64,000 nt of DNA, from contig NC_079883.1 of the NCBI RefSeq assembly GCF_029227915.1, forward strand, positions 6,758,001-6,822,000. Reading direction: 5' to 3'. Of this stretch, positions 10,516-22,600 are shown one piece after another. Made by a program: the position numbers and the translations under genes. The stretch comes from Hydractinia symbiolongicarpus (taxonomy: Eukaryota; Cnidaria; Hydrozoa; Anthoathecata; Hydractiniidae). The notes below the pieces were generated by a model. The model saw only the letters and a program-made list of their open reading frames with translations. It did no database searches and was not told the origin of the DNA. Numbering within the stretch: position 1 is the stretch's first letter; every line of letters starts with the position of its first letter.

Positions 10516-13500
10516 CTAGGAATAATTTTTGGAAAGATCTGTACCTGTCCATCGTTCTTCATAAAATCTTATTGACAGATGATAAATACTAAATATAGCA
10601 GCGTTCATTGGAAAACCACGAATAACACAAGGCGCAAAACCTCGTCGAAATAACTGCATTCCTTCTTCTTTGTATGATTTCTTGAAACAATCAGAAAAAT
10701 CAGTATATTTTCCAGAATAGTCTACCTGAATTCGACATTTTATAACATCTGGGGGAAATGCACAAGCCCATGACAAAGCCCCTGCTAATCCTCCCCCCAA
10801 AATTAAAGCCACTGGCCCCAAGTCTTTGTATGGTGGTTTCTCCTCTGACATCATTCGACACAGTACTTCAAAAGCACAAAAATATACTGGAAACCCGATT
10901 ATATCCCGATACACAGTGGCTTGGTATCCATTGAATATTCCTTTCCAGCCATCTTGTTGATATATTTTCTTCACACAATCTATCAACCCTAAAAAAATGA
11001 TTTGTATCACCACAAATATAAATAGAAGATTATGTAAACTTCAGTGAAATCCAACAACACTAAAAATAGTTTTCGAAATAATCTTAATTAGAATTCAAGA
11101 AAAAATACCTTATTGACCACCTTCTACCTAATTAATATCTTACCCTTATAGACAGTCGACTCTACACTAGATTGTATCTGCAATCTGGTTTTTGTCAGTT
11201 CCAGTGGACAGATGACAAATGTTTGCGCAATTCCTGCTGCTAAACTTCCTAAAAACACAGTTTTCATATGATGTTGTTTCTCAAGGTCTCCTCCAGACAG
11301 CAGACGGACAGTATTTCCATAGGTACCAAACACAACAGCATTCCAAAGAGCTGTACCAAGAAGAGGTGAAGACATCCCTTTAAAAAGTCCATACAACTAA
11401 AAACAATATTGCCTAGATATTTTAGGTGTGATCCCCCAAAATGACACCATCCTTACCAGGACATAAAAATTTCAAAACAGATCTTAAAAAGTTTTTTTTC
11501 CTTAAGAACCCTCCACTTTGACAAACACGCACAGAGTACGAATACAGTTGATGTATAGTTGATCAAACCCGGCAATAGTAACATGAAATGCATTCTGTAA
11601 TATTAAAAACAACAAAGAGGTCTATTGTTATTTCAAAGAATTCTCAATCCACTTGGAATAAAAGTACTCTGTCGGAACTCTACTTACACTTTCTCGTTTG
11701 ATGGTGTCTACCAAACAGTGCCATGTTCCAGTATAATGTTGAGTAACATTCGGGACGACACCTTGAGTTTGAAGCCTCACCTAAAAAAAGTTTCAAATTT
11801 TATAAAAAATGAAACAGATGTTTTTCTTAGTAGAACACTTCTCTTCTATCAATCAGAAAGATATAATATTTCTCTTACACATGCATCTTTAATAAAAGCA
11901 ATTCATTTAAGTCTAATTAAAAGAATTTTTTAATGTTTCAAGAATTCCTTTGCACATTGTTATTGGAAAATTCCTTACACTGACCTTTTAACAAAAATTT
12001 CAGCCTTAATAATTCTTCACAAATGTATTTATTTATGATCTCAAAACACAGTTTGACACAATGTAATATACCTTGACTGTATCAAATGGATGACTAACCA
12101 ACACACCCGCACAACCTGGAAATAGTAAAGTAAAAATGCTGCTTTAACCAAGACGGATTAAAGTGACTCTAGTCTTTGAATTGACGTTATCTTTATTTTT
12201 ATTAGATCACATGCAGGTATGTTTTATCAGCACATGATTATTCTACCTGAACATACTATTACTATTTTATTTACTCTTGTTGCTTTAGCAAAACTTCCAA
12301 TAATCTCTATCTTTTCCTTACTGCTTGGTATGGTCCTGAGGCCACATTTACATGTGTACATATCACTCATTCTTATAAGAATAAAGTGTATAAGTTACAT
12401 GCTAGTAAAATGTTTCTCAAAGTTAGATGTGGTTAGAAACTACAAATGCTGATAGAAACACAGTTTAGTTAAGAAAGACATTGGTACAAAAAAATTGGCA
12501 AAAAACAACATGTTTAAATGTGTGATAGTGAAGGAAAGTGATTTTCCCATTTTGAGCTTTAATAAAAACCATGTTGCATAACGGTACATGAAAAATAAAT
12601 AAGAACTTTATCGTTATGTAAACTGAAATCTCTTTTATAAACACAATTTGTTATATATGCTTATATATGTAAATATATGTAATGAAGTTTAATATATATG
12701 AATATAAAATGCATTTCGATTGTTGATAGCCCAAGATCGAAAGATGGCTCTAGTCAGGAATAAAGTTTGGAATAGGCTCGCCTCCGACGTACCACAATTT
12801 GATACTTTTATAATGTGATAGTATTTTTTTACAATTTTGTCATCTTCATACATGTTTTGCATTTGTCAGTTATTGATGTTTTGATGTGGGTGGGTGGGAT
12901 TGTGTTAGTAGCTTTAATCCTCTCCCATCATTGACAAGGGTGTTAATGCACACATTGCAAACCTAATAACTATAGATTTGGCAGAGGTGAAACAAAACAA
13001 TCTCTTTGTAGACAGCTCTTCAGGGCTGGCTACAAATAGCTGTCATGCTTTGCAGACTTTGTCCATGAAGGCCAACCCTCTACGCACCCCTTTTCTTCGC
13101 AGAAAAATTATGTGTGGACAAATGATTTAGGTGCAAACTTTAAAGAAATGTACTGGAGCATCTAAAGATACATGTTTGTTGACATTGTCCGAATAAATAG
13201 ATTTTCGCAACAGAAATAGATTTTTCATGGAATTGCTTATAACCCCCATAGGCAGACTCTACAATTATTATACCATCTATCAGGAGCCAAACCTTTGTTA
13301 GGGAAAAAATAGAATTTCATGGTCCTAGATGCTCTTTAAGTACACCAAGCATTTTTGTATATATTTGGCAAATGTTTTTATTTTTAATGTTGCAAGCTTT
13401 TACGAGTCCGCCATAATGATTCAATGGATTTATGCAAATTTATTGCGCCAATTTATGTTTTCTACAAGGAGCAAAATGTAGGTAGTTGATATGTCAGACA

Positions 13501-14184
13501 GGTTGGATATATACAACTTTAGATGGTTTTATTTAAAGGTTGAAGATAGATGTAAATAATAATTATTAAGACAAATTATATACAAGAGAATATTAAGTTT
13601 ATTTGTAATATAGTTAGAGGGGTTTAAAAAGCCTTAAAAATGATGGAAGCAGAAATCCCTTTAATCATTAGGAATGAGGTAAAAAGTACAGAGTGTCCTA
13701 TGGAAATAGGAAGAGTTAGCATGCCTCCCCCCTCCCCTTTTCCCCCTCCCCTAGCTACTTGTCCATAAAATCACCTAAACTGGTTGTTTTCAGAAGAGGT
13801 CGCCCGGTAAGCCATAAACACATGCATATATCAAGGCGAGTTTGGGCAAATTTTTTAATTAAATTGGCGGTTGTTGTCCAAAAGCTTCACTACCACATAG
13901 TAAGTTTTTTTAAATCTTTATAGTTTTTTGAATCATTAGTGTTTGTTTTTCTTGGCATTGTTCGGTTCTATGCAGGGGTTTTCAGGCAAATACTTGATTT
14001 TTTTTCAAAACACTGAACTCAGCCAAAAACGCCCGCACTTTTTACAGCGTATGCAGCTTATCGCCACCCTCGTGTTTTCAAGGGAGGGTCCCCTCTCAAT
14101 TTAGAAGGTCTTACCTGATACCCATCCTGCTAAAAAGTGTGCAGAAGCATCAAGAAATACAGATGGCTTTTTTTCCTCTTCCAT
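10516..14184 (-). CDS. SLC25A29: Mitochondrial basic amino-acid carrier, SLC25A29-like
   Basis: Five coding exons on the minus strand: 14115-14184, 12072-12115, 11688-11780, 11144-11396 and 10516-10988. They join in frame to 310 codons plus stop, a normal carrier length. The three solute-carrier repeats each keep the P-x-[DE]-x-x-K signature: P33-D35-K38 (PFDTVK), P133-E135-K138 (CPLELTK) and P232-D234-K237 (PPDVIK). Family members sit in the mitochondrial inner membrane and exchange cationic amino acids such as arginine, lysine and ornithine. The stretches YTGTWHC, GLFKGMSSPLLG and FGTYGNTVR resemble SLC25A29 more than ORNT1, but SLC25A45/47/48 relatives cannot be excluded. The last exon could instead splice at a weak CAG/GTACAG near 10540. 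The gene is head-to-head with the CALHM gene. Confidence 0.85.
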
Positions 14185-14962
14185 CTTCTTCAAAAAGTCA
14201 GTCTTTTCAAAATGTAGCTATAGCTAGCTATGTAGCTGGCTATGGCGCTAGCATGTGGAGGCACCCATTTTTTAGTAAAATAAAACGTAAGAAAAAAATA
14301 AACTGGACCAAATAAAATTATAGCTATATAGCTAGCTACAACAGGTTAGCTAGCTACCGCTAACATAGTTAAAAGAGTGAAGTTTAGCATCAGATATTGT
14401 AATTGTTCTGCTCTGTGTGCAAAAAAATTTTGGGTAACCAAGAGACCCAGCATAACTTCTGTGCCGAACAAAACAAAAAAATTTAAGTTATAATCGGGCG
14501 CGAAAGACGCAAAAACATTATTGGACTCCGGCCTTGTTCCCTCCCGCGCCTTCGTTGCCACCAACCCCCTCTCTTGTGTTCCCAGTCCTTTTCTGAAGTC
14601 AGCAATTACCAGCCAGAGGAAAAAAGCTAGGGAGGAAGTATGAATCAGATATTTTGTGGGGTTCATATCGTAGAGGATAATCTTATTCCGAATGAAATTT
14701 GAACCGATTCGAGATTTCTGCAATTAAGATTTTATGTTTGTACAAAAAATCCTGTAGACAATAAAGAGGAACTAACTTCTCGATGGTTTTGATGATTACG
14801 ATTTTCACGCAAACACATTTATATTCACAACTAGAGTCGGGCTTTTGAAGAAAATCTCAATGTTTTCATTGTGTTGTGTGAAAACAATGTTAATAACATA
14901 TAAATATTTGTATATCCATATAAACCAGAAACAAATTCTAGAGACGAAAATAAGAAGTTAAA
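14185..14962. promoter_or_regulatory. Shared intergenic region between carrier and CALHM gene
   Basis: About 780 bases separate the two divergent start codons. It contains two clusters of GCTAGCTA-type palindromes (14217-14250 and 14325-14358). The open frame at 14346-14723 on the minus strand has no support as a protein. No TATA element could be assigned with confidence. Confidence 0.35.
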
Positions 14963-16975
14963 ATGTCGAAAGAATTTAGTCAGGTAGAAATTTCTTGCCT
15001 TATATACGTACAGTTGGATTTCCACTCGAAAGCAAACGAATCAGAAACGGAACAAGAAAAATATGCTTTTAAATTTAATTAGCTATGGTCTAATTATTCT
15101 TTTGTATTTTTCTTTTTTCCGTTTCTGTCCGTAAGAAAAGTTGAAACGATCTTAACATTCAGTTTGAATCAGAAACTTTACTAGCAATTTCCACAAATTC
15201 AGTAGTTAGAGAGAATTTCTTTGCAAAACTATTGCTGCGGTGATACAACCTTGATCTCAGGGCTTTCACATTTTTTATCGAGAATGAGTCGAGGCTGGCT
15301 GCTGCGATAGATAGAAATAAAAAGAAACAAGAGCGTTGGTTTAAGTAAAAACTTAAATTTTCCAAAAAAACATAAATAGAGAGGTAAAACAAAAAAAAGA
15401 AGTGAAATTCCCTAATCGGATGACGCGTCACTATGTTTGTAACATCTGTTTATTAAGACGTTTATTGAGACATTTCTAACCAGACAAAATCCTTATAAAA
15501 AAGCTAATTGTATCAAAGCAACCTTTGGTTTTTTTATGTAAAAAAGATAAAAAGTTTTTGAATCGAAGATGTTTGATGAAAGCAGGTTTATTTTTTCTCA
15601 ATATCATTATAGGGAAATAATAGGCAGTTGAATGTCAAAAAGTTGAATAAAGAAATTGCTTCGACTTTTATCCAAAATAATTTTATTTTACAACATAAAC
15701 TTTAAAAATTGTTTAGAAAGACATCTTTAAATTGCTTTCTAAATTTGTAAGTTTTATATTTGTTTAGGCTTTCTCACTTATTCAAGAAGGTTTAGGAGAA
15801 AAACAGGAAGCGAGAAAAAAGTATGCTCTTGAAATTCTGGCGATGGTTTTAACGATTGTTTTGCAATATCTGTATCAAAAATTTGCTTTTCACTGTCCAC
15901 ACGATGCCACTCACTTCAGATATTCAATGTATTCTATGTTTGGTCCTCCTATACTGTTCTACTGCTTGGCCATTTTGAACAACGAATCGTTGCAGTACAA
16001 CATACAAGGAGTTGCAAGAGGTTGTTTTACGAAGAAAAGTTCAAGAAATCAGAAAATGTTGCGTTTAAATTGGAAGTCTGTTTATAGTGATATTGTGAAA
16101 GCTTACATCAGATGTTTACTTGCGCCTATTACTTGGATCGTGATATCCCTGATCAGAAAAAAGTTTTACGTATGTGCAAAAGTTGGATATGAAAATAATT
16201 TCGTTGGGCGGTTAAACGCTACTCGTTACGAAGCGGTAGCCACAGCTGGTACAGAATCACAAACAATTGGATTTTCTTGTGTAGTTCTTTCTGTCCTATT
16301 TTTTACAATACTTACGACCTTTAAGAAATGTTTTAAAAATCGTAAGTTTTCTATATTCGTAGCTTATAATCATTTTTGGTCAAAATTTGTGTTCTTAGAA
16401 ACGACATCGCGTTGACTTTAGCAAGCTTACCTTTTAACTTTCAGATTTACTGTTATAAAGGGATATTCATTTTTTAAATGACTTATAAAAATATAGGATA
16501 ATAGTTAAATTCCTAAATTTCTTTATATGTTTATATAGCCATTGACGATCTTCCAAGCTTAGAAACGTTTACAACATACGAAGCAGAAGTAGCGCGCTAT
16601 TATTTCAAACAAATCATTCAAAATGCTGCGCAGAAATTTGCAAAGAAGAAAGTTCAACTTATAATGGAAAGTATCAATGCAGGGCGACTAACACATTTTT
16701 CTGATGATGTCACACTGATGACGTATGTAAACGCTATGGCAGCAAGAGAACGAATGATGGATGTGTACCCAGTGCTCGAAAATCGTTTAAATCTTCCTTT
16801 GCAACGAACTATGGCTGCGGCTTGGCAAGATGAAATCGAAATTTTCCAGGATATTTTGAAACCACGGGATCAACGAAGACGAATATTTTCAGAGGTTGTT
16901 GAAAATTGTTCCATCAACGAAACCTGTTTCGACAGCAGAGTCGAAAGCAAAGGTGAAAAAACACCATTGTTATAA
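14963..16975 (+). CDS. CALHM-family large-pore channel
   Basis: Exons 14963-14983 (tentative), 15768-16341 and 16539-16975 join in frame to 343 codons plus stop, a usual CALHM length. The exon at 15768 has no in-frame ATG before mid-TM1. The short exon at 14963 (MSKEFSQ, donor CAG/GTAGAA, phase 0) supplies a start that fits but is the least certain part. The protein shows the four-helix CALHM plan: TM1 ending FHCP, TM2 around FGPPILFYCLAIL, TM3 with LAPITWIVISL followed by FYVCA, TM4 VVLSVLFFTIL, and a long cytoplasmic helix-rich tail. CALHM proteins form oligomeric voltage- or calcium-gated channels passing ions and ATP at the plasma membrane. The second cysteine of the usual first-loop C-x-C is histidine here (C50-P-H52). 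C143 is the likely loop-2 cysteine. AATAAA lies at 17101. Confidence 0.8.
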
Positions 16976-18728
16976 CGGCCATACTTTTTCGTTGGAAAGC
17001 TTTCACGTGAATATGAATACACATGTTTTTTTTGTCTAATACAAAAATTTGTTTAATACTTAGTTTGCACAATCTTTTTCCCAAGTCATTTTGCCTTTTT
17101 AATAAATTTAATAGCTAGCGGCCTAAAAAAGGCTCAGACACTACAAAACCTGGGGACGAGGTTGTTTTGCGCGCCATAACTGAAGAAGGTAGCGTGAGCT
17201 CTTGTAGATTAACCTGACAGGGGTCAAAAAAGATAATAATTTTTAACGTGGTGTACGACCGATGGCAAAAATTACCATTGGAAGGAACATAAAATCATCG
17301 TTATGTTTTAGCTTTTTTGTTACACAACATACCAATTGGCATTTACCGATCGGCATTTTTTGTCTAAGTGGCATTTACTAATAAGACTTAGACACTTCTA
17401 CTGGTAAATTATTTGTAATGGGAGAACGCAGCAAAAATAAGATTAACTGGAATCTTATCAGACAGATACAAAAAATCTGATAAGAAAAACAGATTATTCA
17501 GTAAACCAGTTATATTATGATCTTCACGGTTTCTACAAAGATGGGGGAGGCTTCGAGACCACAAAAAGATGTCCGCTACATAGGATTATTTTCTCAAATT
17601 GGCTTATATTGCGCCAAAAAACTCGTGTTAGGGCCAAATAAATTCGAGCGTAAGTTGTGTCAAGGGGGTGATCTTGGGAAAGGAGCCTAAAGACAACTTG
17701 TATTGTAAATAATACTTTTATTTAAATAGTAAACCAAACTCAAGAATTTACAAAAAACTTTAAGGTTTTGGTTTGTCTGAGGACACACATTTTAGTATTT
17801 TAAACTTATAACGTTTTGAAGTAAAATACAAACAAACTTTTTACATTATCATATTATATCATTTCAGACGAGCGACAAAGTTTTTAAATGGTAGAGATGT
17901 ATCCCTTATAAGCTAGCGCAAAAATACCGCCTGAAAAGTAAAGCAATACAATTGTTTGTTAATATTACACCATTACACATCCGCGTAACATTTCTTTTTT
18001 GAAGGCGCCCCTCAAATTTATTATTAATCTGGTAAGAGTGCCAAAAAAGAATTTTTCAATTTTTTTGTTTTAAAAAGATTTTGGTAAACCTCAATGATTA
18101 CGGTGAAACATAAAGGATTAAAACATAGTTTCGCACTTTAAATCTTCAAGTCGTACTTTAAATTGGCAACTTGCACTTTAAAAGCGACTCGTGGATTTTA
18201 TGTACCAATGCGTAAAATTGTACCAACTTTTGAAACTCAACTCACAACTCGTGTTTAAAACTGAAAAAACCCTTGTAACTCGTTGATTTAATATCGCAAA
18301 TCATAACTCGAACGGAAAACTCATAACGGACAACTAGTAACTGACAACTCGCGCCTCATCTAGTCTCTATCCTTGGTATCAGACAGGGGGAAGGAGATGC
18401 GTTATGGTTATGAAATTAAATTTCAATTATATGTAAAAAAAATAAACGTCAAGTTGATAGAAGAAAATCGGCCTGAAACTCCATGTAATCGGTATTTTGG
18501 CGAAAGTTGTTTTAAAATCAAATATGGCGGAAGAACAGCGACAACCTTTCAGATTTCATTGCAACTAAGGTGAAAATATAAAAATACAGCTTGAATTTCA
18601 GAATTCTTGTAATCAATATTTCGGCCTGGACTGAAAATTTAACTAAACAGTCACCTCCGATTAACGACCAGTTACATCCGTCACTAGAAATATTGCTATT
18701 GGCAATTCCACTGTAGTTGTTATTGTGA
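16976..18728. other. Noncoding stretch
   Basis: Starts with the CALHM 3' UTR and its AATAAA. At 17148-17164 lies ACCTGGGGACGAGGTTG, whose core recurs inverted at 22774-22789. At 18120-18360 there are loosely repeated phrases built on CGCACTTTAAA and AACTCGT. The ORF at 18373-18573 is not convincing. Confidence 0.4.
17101..17106 (+). terminator. Polyadenylation signal of the CALHM gene
   Basis: AATAAA 126 bases after the CALHM stop codon, followed by T-rich and GT-rich sequence. Confidence 0.55.
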
Positions 18729-18942
18729 AAACTAAGTGATGTGTGGTGGGTGTAAACTAACTGATGTGGTGGGTGAGGTGGGTGTAAAATAATTGATGTG
18801 TGGTGGGTGTAAAACTAACTGATGTGTGGTCGGTATGAAATAACTGATGTGTGGTGGGTGTAAAATAACTGATGTGTGGTGGGTATGAAATAACTGCTGC
18901 GTGGTGGGTGAAAAATAACTGATGTGTGGTGGGTGTAAAATA
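18729..18942. repeat. 23-bp minisatellite
   Basis: About nine imperfect copies of a unit reading roughly GTAAAATAACTGATGTGTGG then TGG. Copies differ by small indels and C/T changes. The minus-strand ORF here is only this repeat. Confidence 0.9.
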
Positions 18943-19667
18943 AAAACAACGAAGGTTGAACAATGTGGAAATAATTTCGTTTCTAAACAAAGCCTTCTAA
19001 AATAAATACAAAGAATATGTTAGTAAAAATTCAACGAAAAAAATTTGGGGAGAATTTTCATGAAAAAAGATTTATGAGAAACAAGATTTATGAGAAATCT
19101 GGTTTTAAAGGCAATAAAGGTGAAGAGAAATTTTACAATAAGAAGAAAATACACGGCCAGTATTGAAGATCTGTCTTGACGCTTCTCACGACAACAGGGC
19201 GTACAGCATTCTAAAACACAACGTTCATGTTGAATATTAAAACAGGATGGCATTACACCTTATTGCAAAGAATAGATATGCCAAAGGAATTTAGCACTTT
19301 TGAGATGGCGTCACTACGGCTTGTTCCCTGGCCTATATATCGAGAAAATTCTATTTTAACCTTTTTTTCTATAGCTATTAATGTCTATTTATTTACATAC
19401 TGTTGTGAAATATCCCAAAAAACTAATGTAGCCTAACTAACTAGCCTTTTACTAAGCATAAGGAAAATCAGGAAAATTAAATGAATCACATCTTTTTTGC
19501 GATTGTATTTTTACGATTTTGCGAATATGATCTAAACACTAACAAAAACATTCTGCACAATTACCTTCTGTAAAAAAAATAAACAAAATGCCCCTCTGAT
19601 GTAGAAATAAGGTTGAACGTTTTAGGTTTCTAGCGTGCAGTTACGAATAAAAAAATAATAGCTATGC

Positions 19668-22600
19668 TTAATTTACTTCCAAAACAAGTGACAACAAGAC
19701 AGCAAAAATAGATAGTGTGTACCTGTATAAGTAAATAAAAAAACTAATCAAGAAAAATGCCAGCTTCACCCAGCCCTCTCTTTGACATCGATTTAGTTCT
19801 GCAGAATTCATCACTTCAGTTGCATCGTAAATACCAACGTTACTCATAACAGGACGTGAAAGATATCTAGAAAAATATCTCTCTTTAATAATAGCCGTAT
19901 TCCGTCTGTCTGTTTGTACGCCAAAAAATTGTGTCACAGAAACACGAAATATGATATATAAAAGACTTTCCACGGGCTAACGACTGTGAAGAAATAAACA
20001 CTAAATTAGGGTTAAAGGAACTAAACAAAGTTAGCACATCTCCACACAAACTTACCTGTGGATATGGTAAGCTAATAATGGAAGGTTAAATAACAGCATG
20101 ACCCAAAATCCACCAAATAAAAACAACACACATAAAAATGCATGGATACCATACTCTGGAATAACAAGCTAAAAGTATAAATAAATATTATGTTTCAAAT
20201 TGAGAAAAATTATACATTTAAGTGGGCATGAAATAATTTGAGAAATAACAACCTACTGGATTCAATGTATTACAGAGATCAATCGGATTTTTGTAGTCAG
20301 TTCTCAGATCATCAAAAGCAATCACCTACAAAAAATCACAAAAACATCATAAAAATATGAAATAATTGAAAAATATAACTTGTATTTAATAAATGATTAC
20401 AAAGATATTAGATTTATGTGTTAAACTTTATTGAGTACAAGTCCACTGATTCCTGGTTTCAGGCTGAAATTATTACGGCGTCACCATAAAACCACATAGC
20501 AATTTCAAAAAAAAAAAAAACTGCCTGTGGTAAGCTTGCAATGTTTTTACTCCCCAAAGTCTTTTTCAATGGTAATTTAATGTTCTTCGTTCAGCTTAGT
20601 ATGTAAAGAAAAGCAAAACAAACCACAACGATACAGCAAAACAGCATGGAACTTGTTTCAAAAAATGTTGCAAAAACATAGTTGGTGGGCCAAAAAAATG
20701 GATAAGAGATAAATGGAGTTTCAAATAATCAGAAATCCGGATACATACATTATTAATTAACTAGTCGATAAGGCCCGTGGAGAAATCCACTGAAGCAGAA
20801 TAAAAGTTTTGATGACGGCAGCAACCCATCCACAGCTTAAACTGCTAATCAAGAAAATGTATATGTTCGTGTGGTTTTGATGAACGGTTATTGAGATATA
20901 AGGGCTTAAATATTTTGCTTACAACAGGAATGACCTGTCAAAACCCAAAATTTGTACACTTATTGCTTTTATCGTGTAGATCTTGAAACGCCGATCAAGA
21001 AAATATATAGGATTGTGTACTTTTGACAAACGGTTGCAGAGATAATAGGGTTTAAAGGTTTTATGATGACGTCATCAACCCGACCATTCCAAAACAAATT
21101 TGGGGACCCAGGTTTGGGAAAATTACCCAAATTGGTCCTAGGTGGTCCCTAGTTACCTACGCAGTGAAAAATCATTGACGTCACCACCTCGTTTCCAAGT
21201 TATTTGGCCTTAAAGTTTTAGGTGCACTGTAATAAATTCATTAATTTAATATAGGATAGTGACGTTGAAGTAGTATTATTTTCGTCACACCGTAATGTCA
21301 GAAAATTTAACATATTAGACATGCATTTTTCGGCAACATCAAAGGAAAATAAACACATCCACATTGCCTGTCACAGACACACAGACACATTAGCGTATTA
21401 TTATATAGATTCCCTGAATTTTGTAAAAATCTGAATATATGAGAATAGGTAAATTTTGAGTTGTGGAATTGCTTGATGACCCATGCAGATTGTACAACCC
21501 ATTGCTAACTGTGACATATGACAAATTTAAATTTGACAGGAAAGAGTGACAAAGGTGAAAGCGAAGTAGCTTATGTTTGTTATTGCATTTATTTAGGCAT
21601 AAAAACTTCCGCTTAAACAATTCATATGTATTGTTAAGAATGCTAAAAAGATAACAAATACATTTACGGAAACACATGAAAAACATTATTAAGAGGTAAA
21701 ATGTTCCTCTTTTTGAACTTTATTAAAAATCAGCTCTGCCATAATTATATTTGCTTTTTTAATATTTTCATGTGATTGGCTGCGTTGGACATTTTGAATT
21801 TCTATTTTTAAACTGCCATAGAGGTTTACCAAACTCTGTTTTCTTTACAATGTTGTTTATAAATAAAGAATAAAAATCAAAATAGCATATTCAATACCAG
21901 ACAACTAGCCAGCTATTCAACATTAGTGTGCGGGTCTGCAAATGTAGAACGGAATTGTGAATCACCAACAATATTAGCAACATAAACAAACCTTGCTTGA
22001 GTTTAAAATTGAACTAAATAACTAAACCTATCATAGAATGGTATTACATGACAAGAAAATTAATCGATTGGCTTAACAATGAGTACTGTATTTGGAGCTT
22101 CAGCAAGAATTTATACAATTGTGCACCATAATAATCTCTTCTGATAGATGACTTATCCTTCTTCAAGAACAGTTTCAGATTTTGTCCATGTGCAACCTCG
22201 ATTATTTAAACAAAAATATGTGCTAAATGATTGTAAAAGTCAAAAAGTAAAAAGATACACGTTTTTTTTTAAAAAAACCTGGTGAAGGTCCAAGTTTTAA
22301 AAGTTTCTTATTTGTAAGCTGAAATTCCATGTTTTTTATTTAGTTTCTTGTTTAGTTTCTTAATTTTCCTAGTAAAATAAGAGTTTCTTTATATCAAATA
22401 AATAGTTAGTTCCAAAGTTTCTTTAATTTTTGGACTAGTTGGTTTCAAAATGAATATATAGCATTTTTCGTTTCAAAGTAGTTTAACATTGGAAACTTAG
22501 GTACAGTTGTTCCGTACGATGTCATTCACTGTACGAAGTTGGGCTTTTTTGCCGTAGCGCTGAGAGTGACCATCCTCGTACAAAACTGACCATCTTCGTA

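Noticed and set aside
14346-14723. 125-codon minus-strand ORF with AREGTRPESNNVFASFAPDYN
   Set aside because: Lies in the gap between two divergent genes, shows no domain, and reads like translated repeat DNA; no splice link to the carrier.
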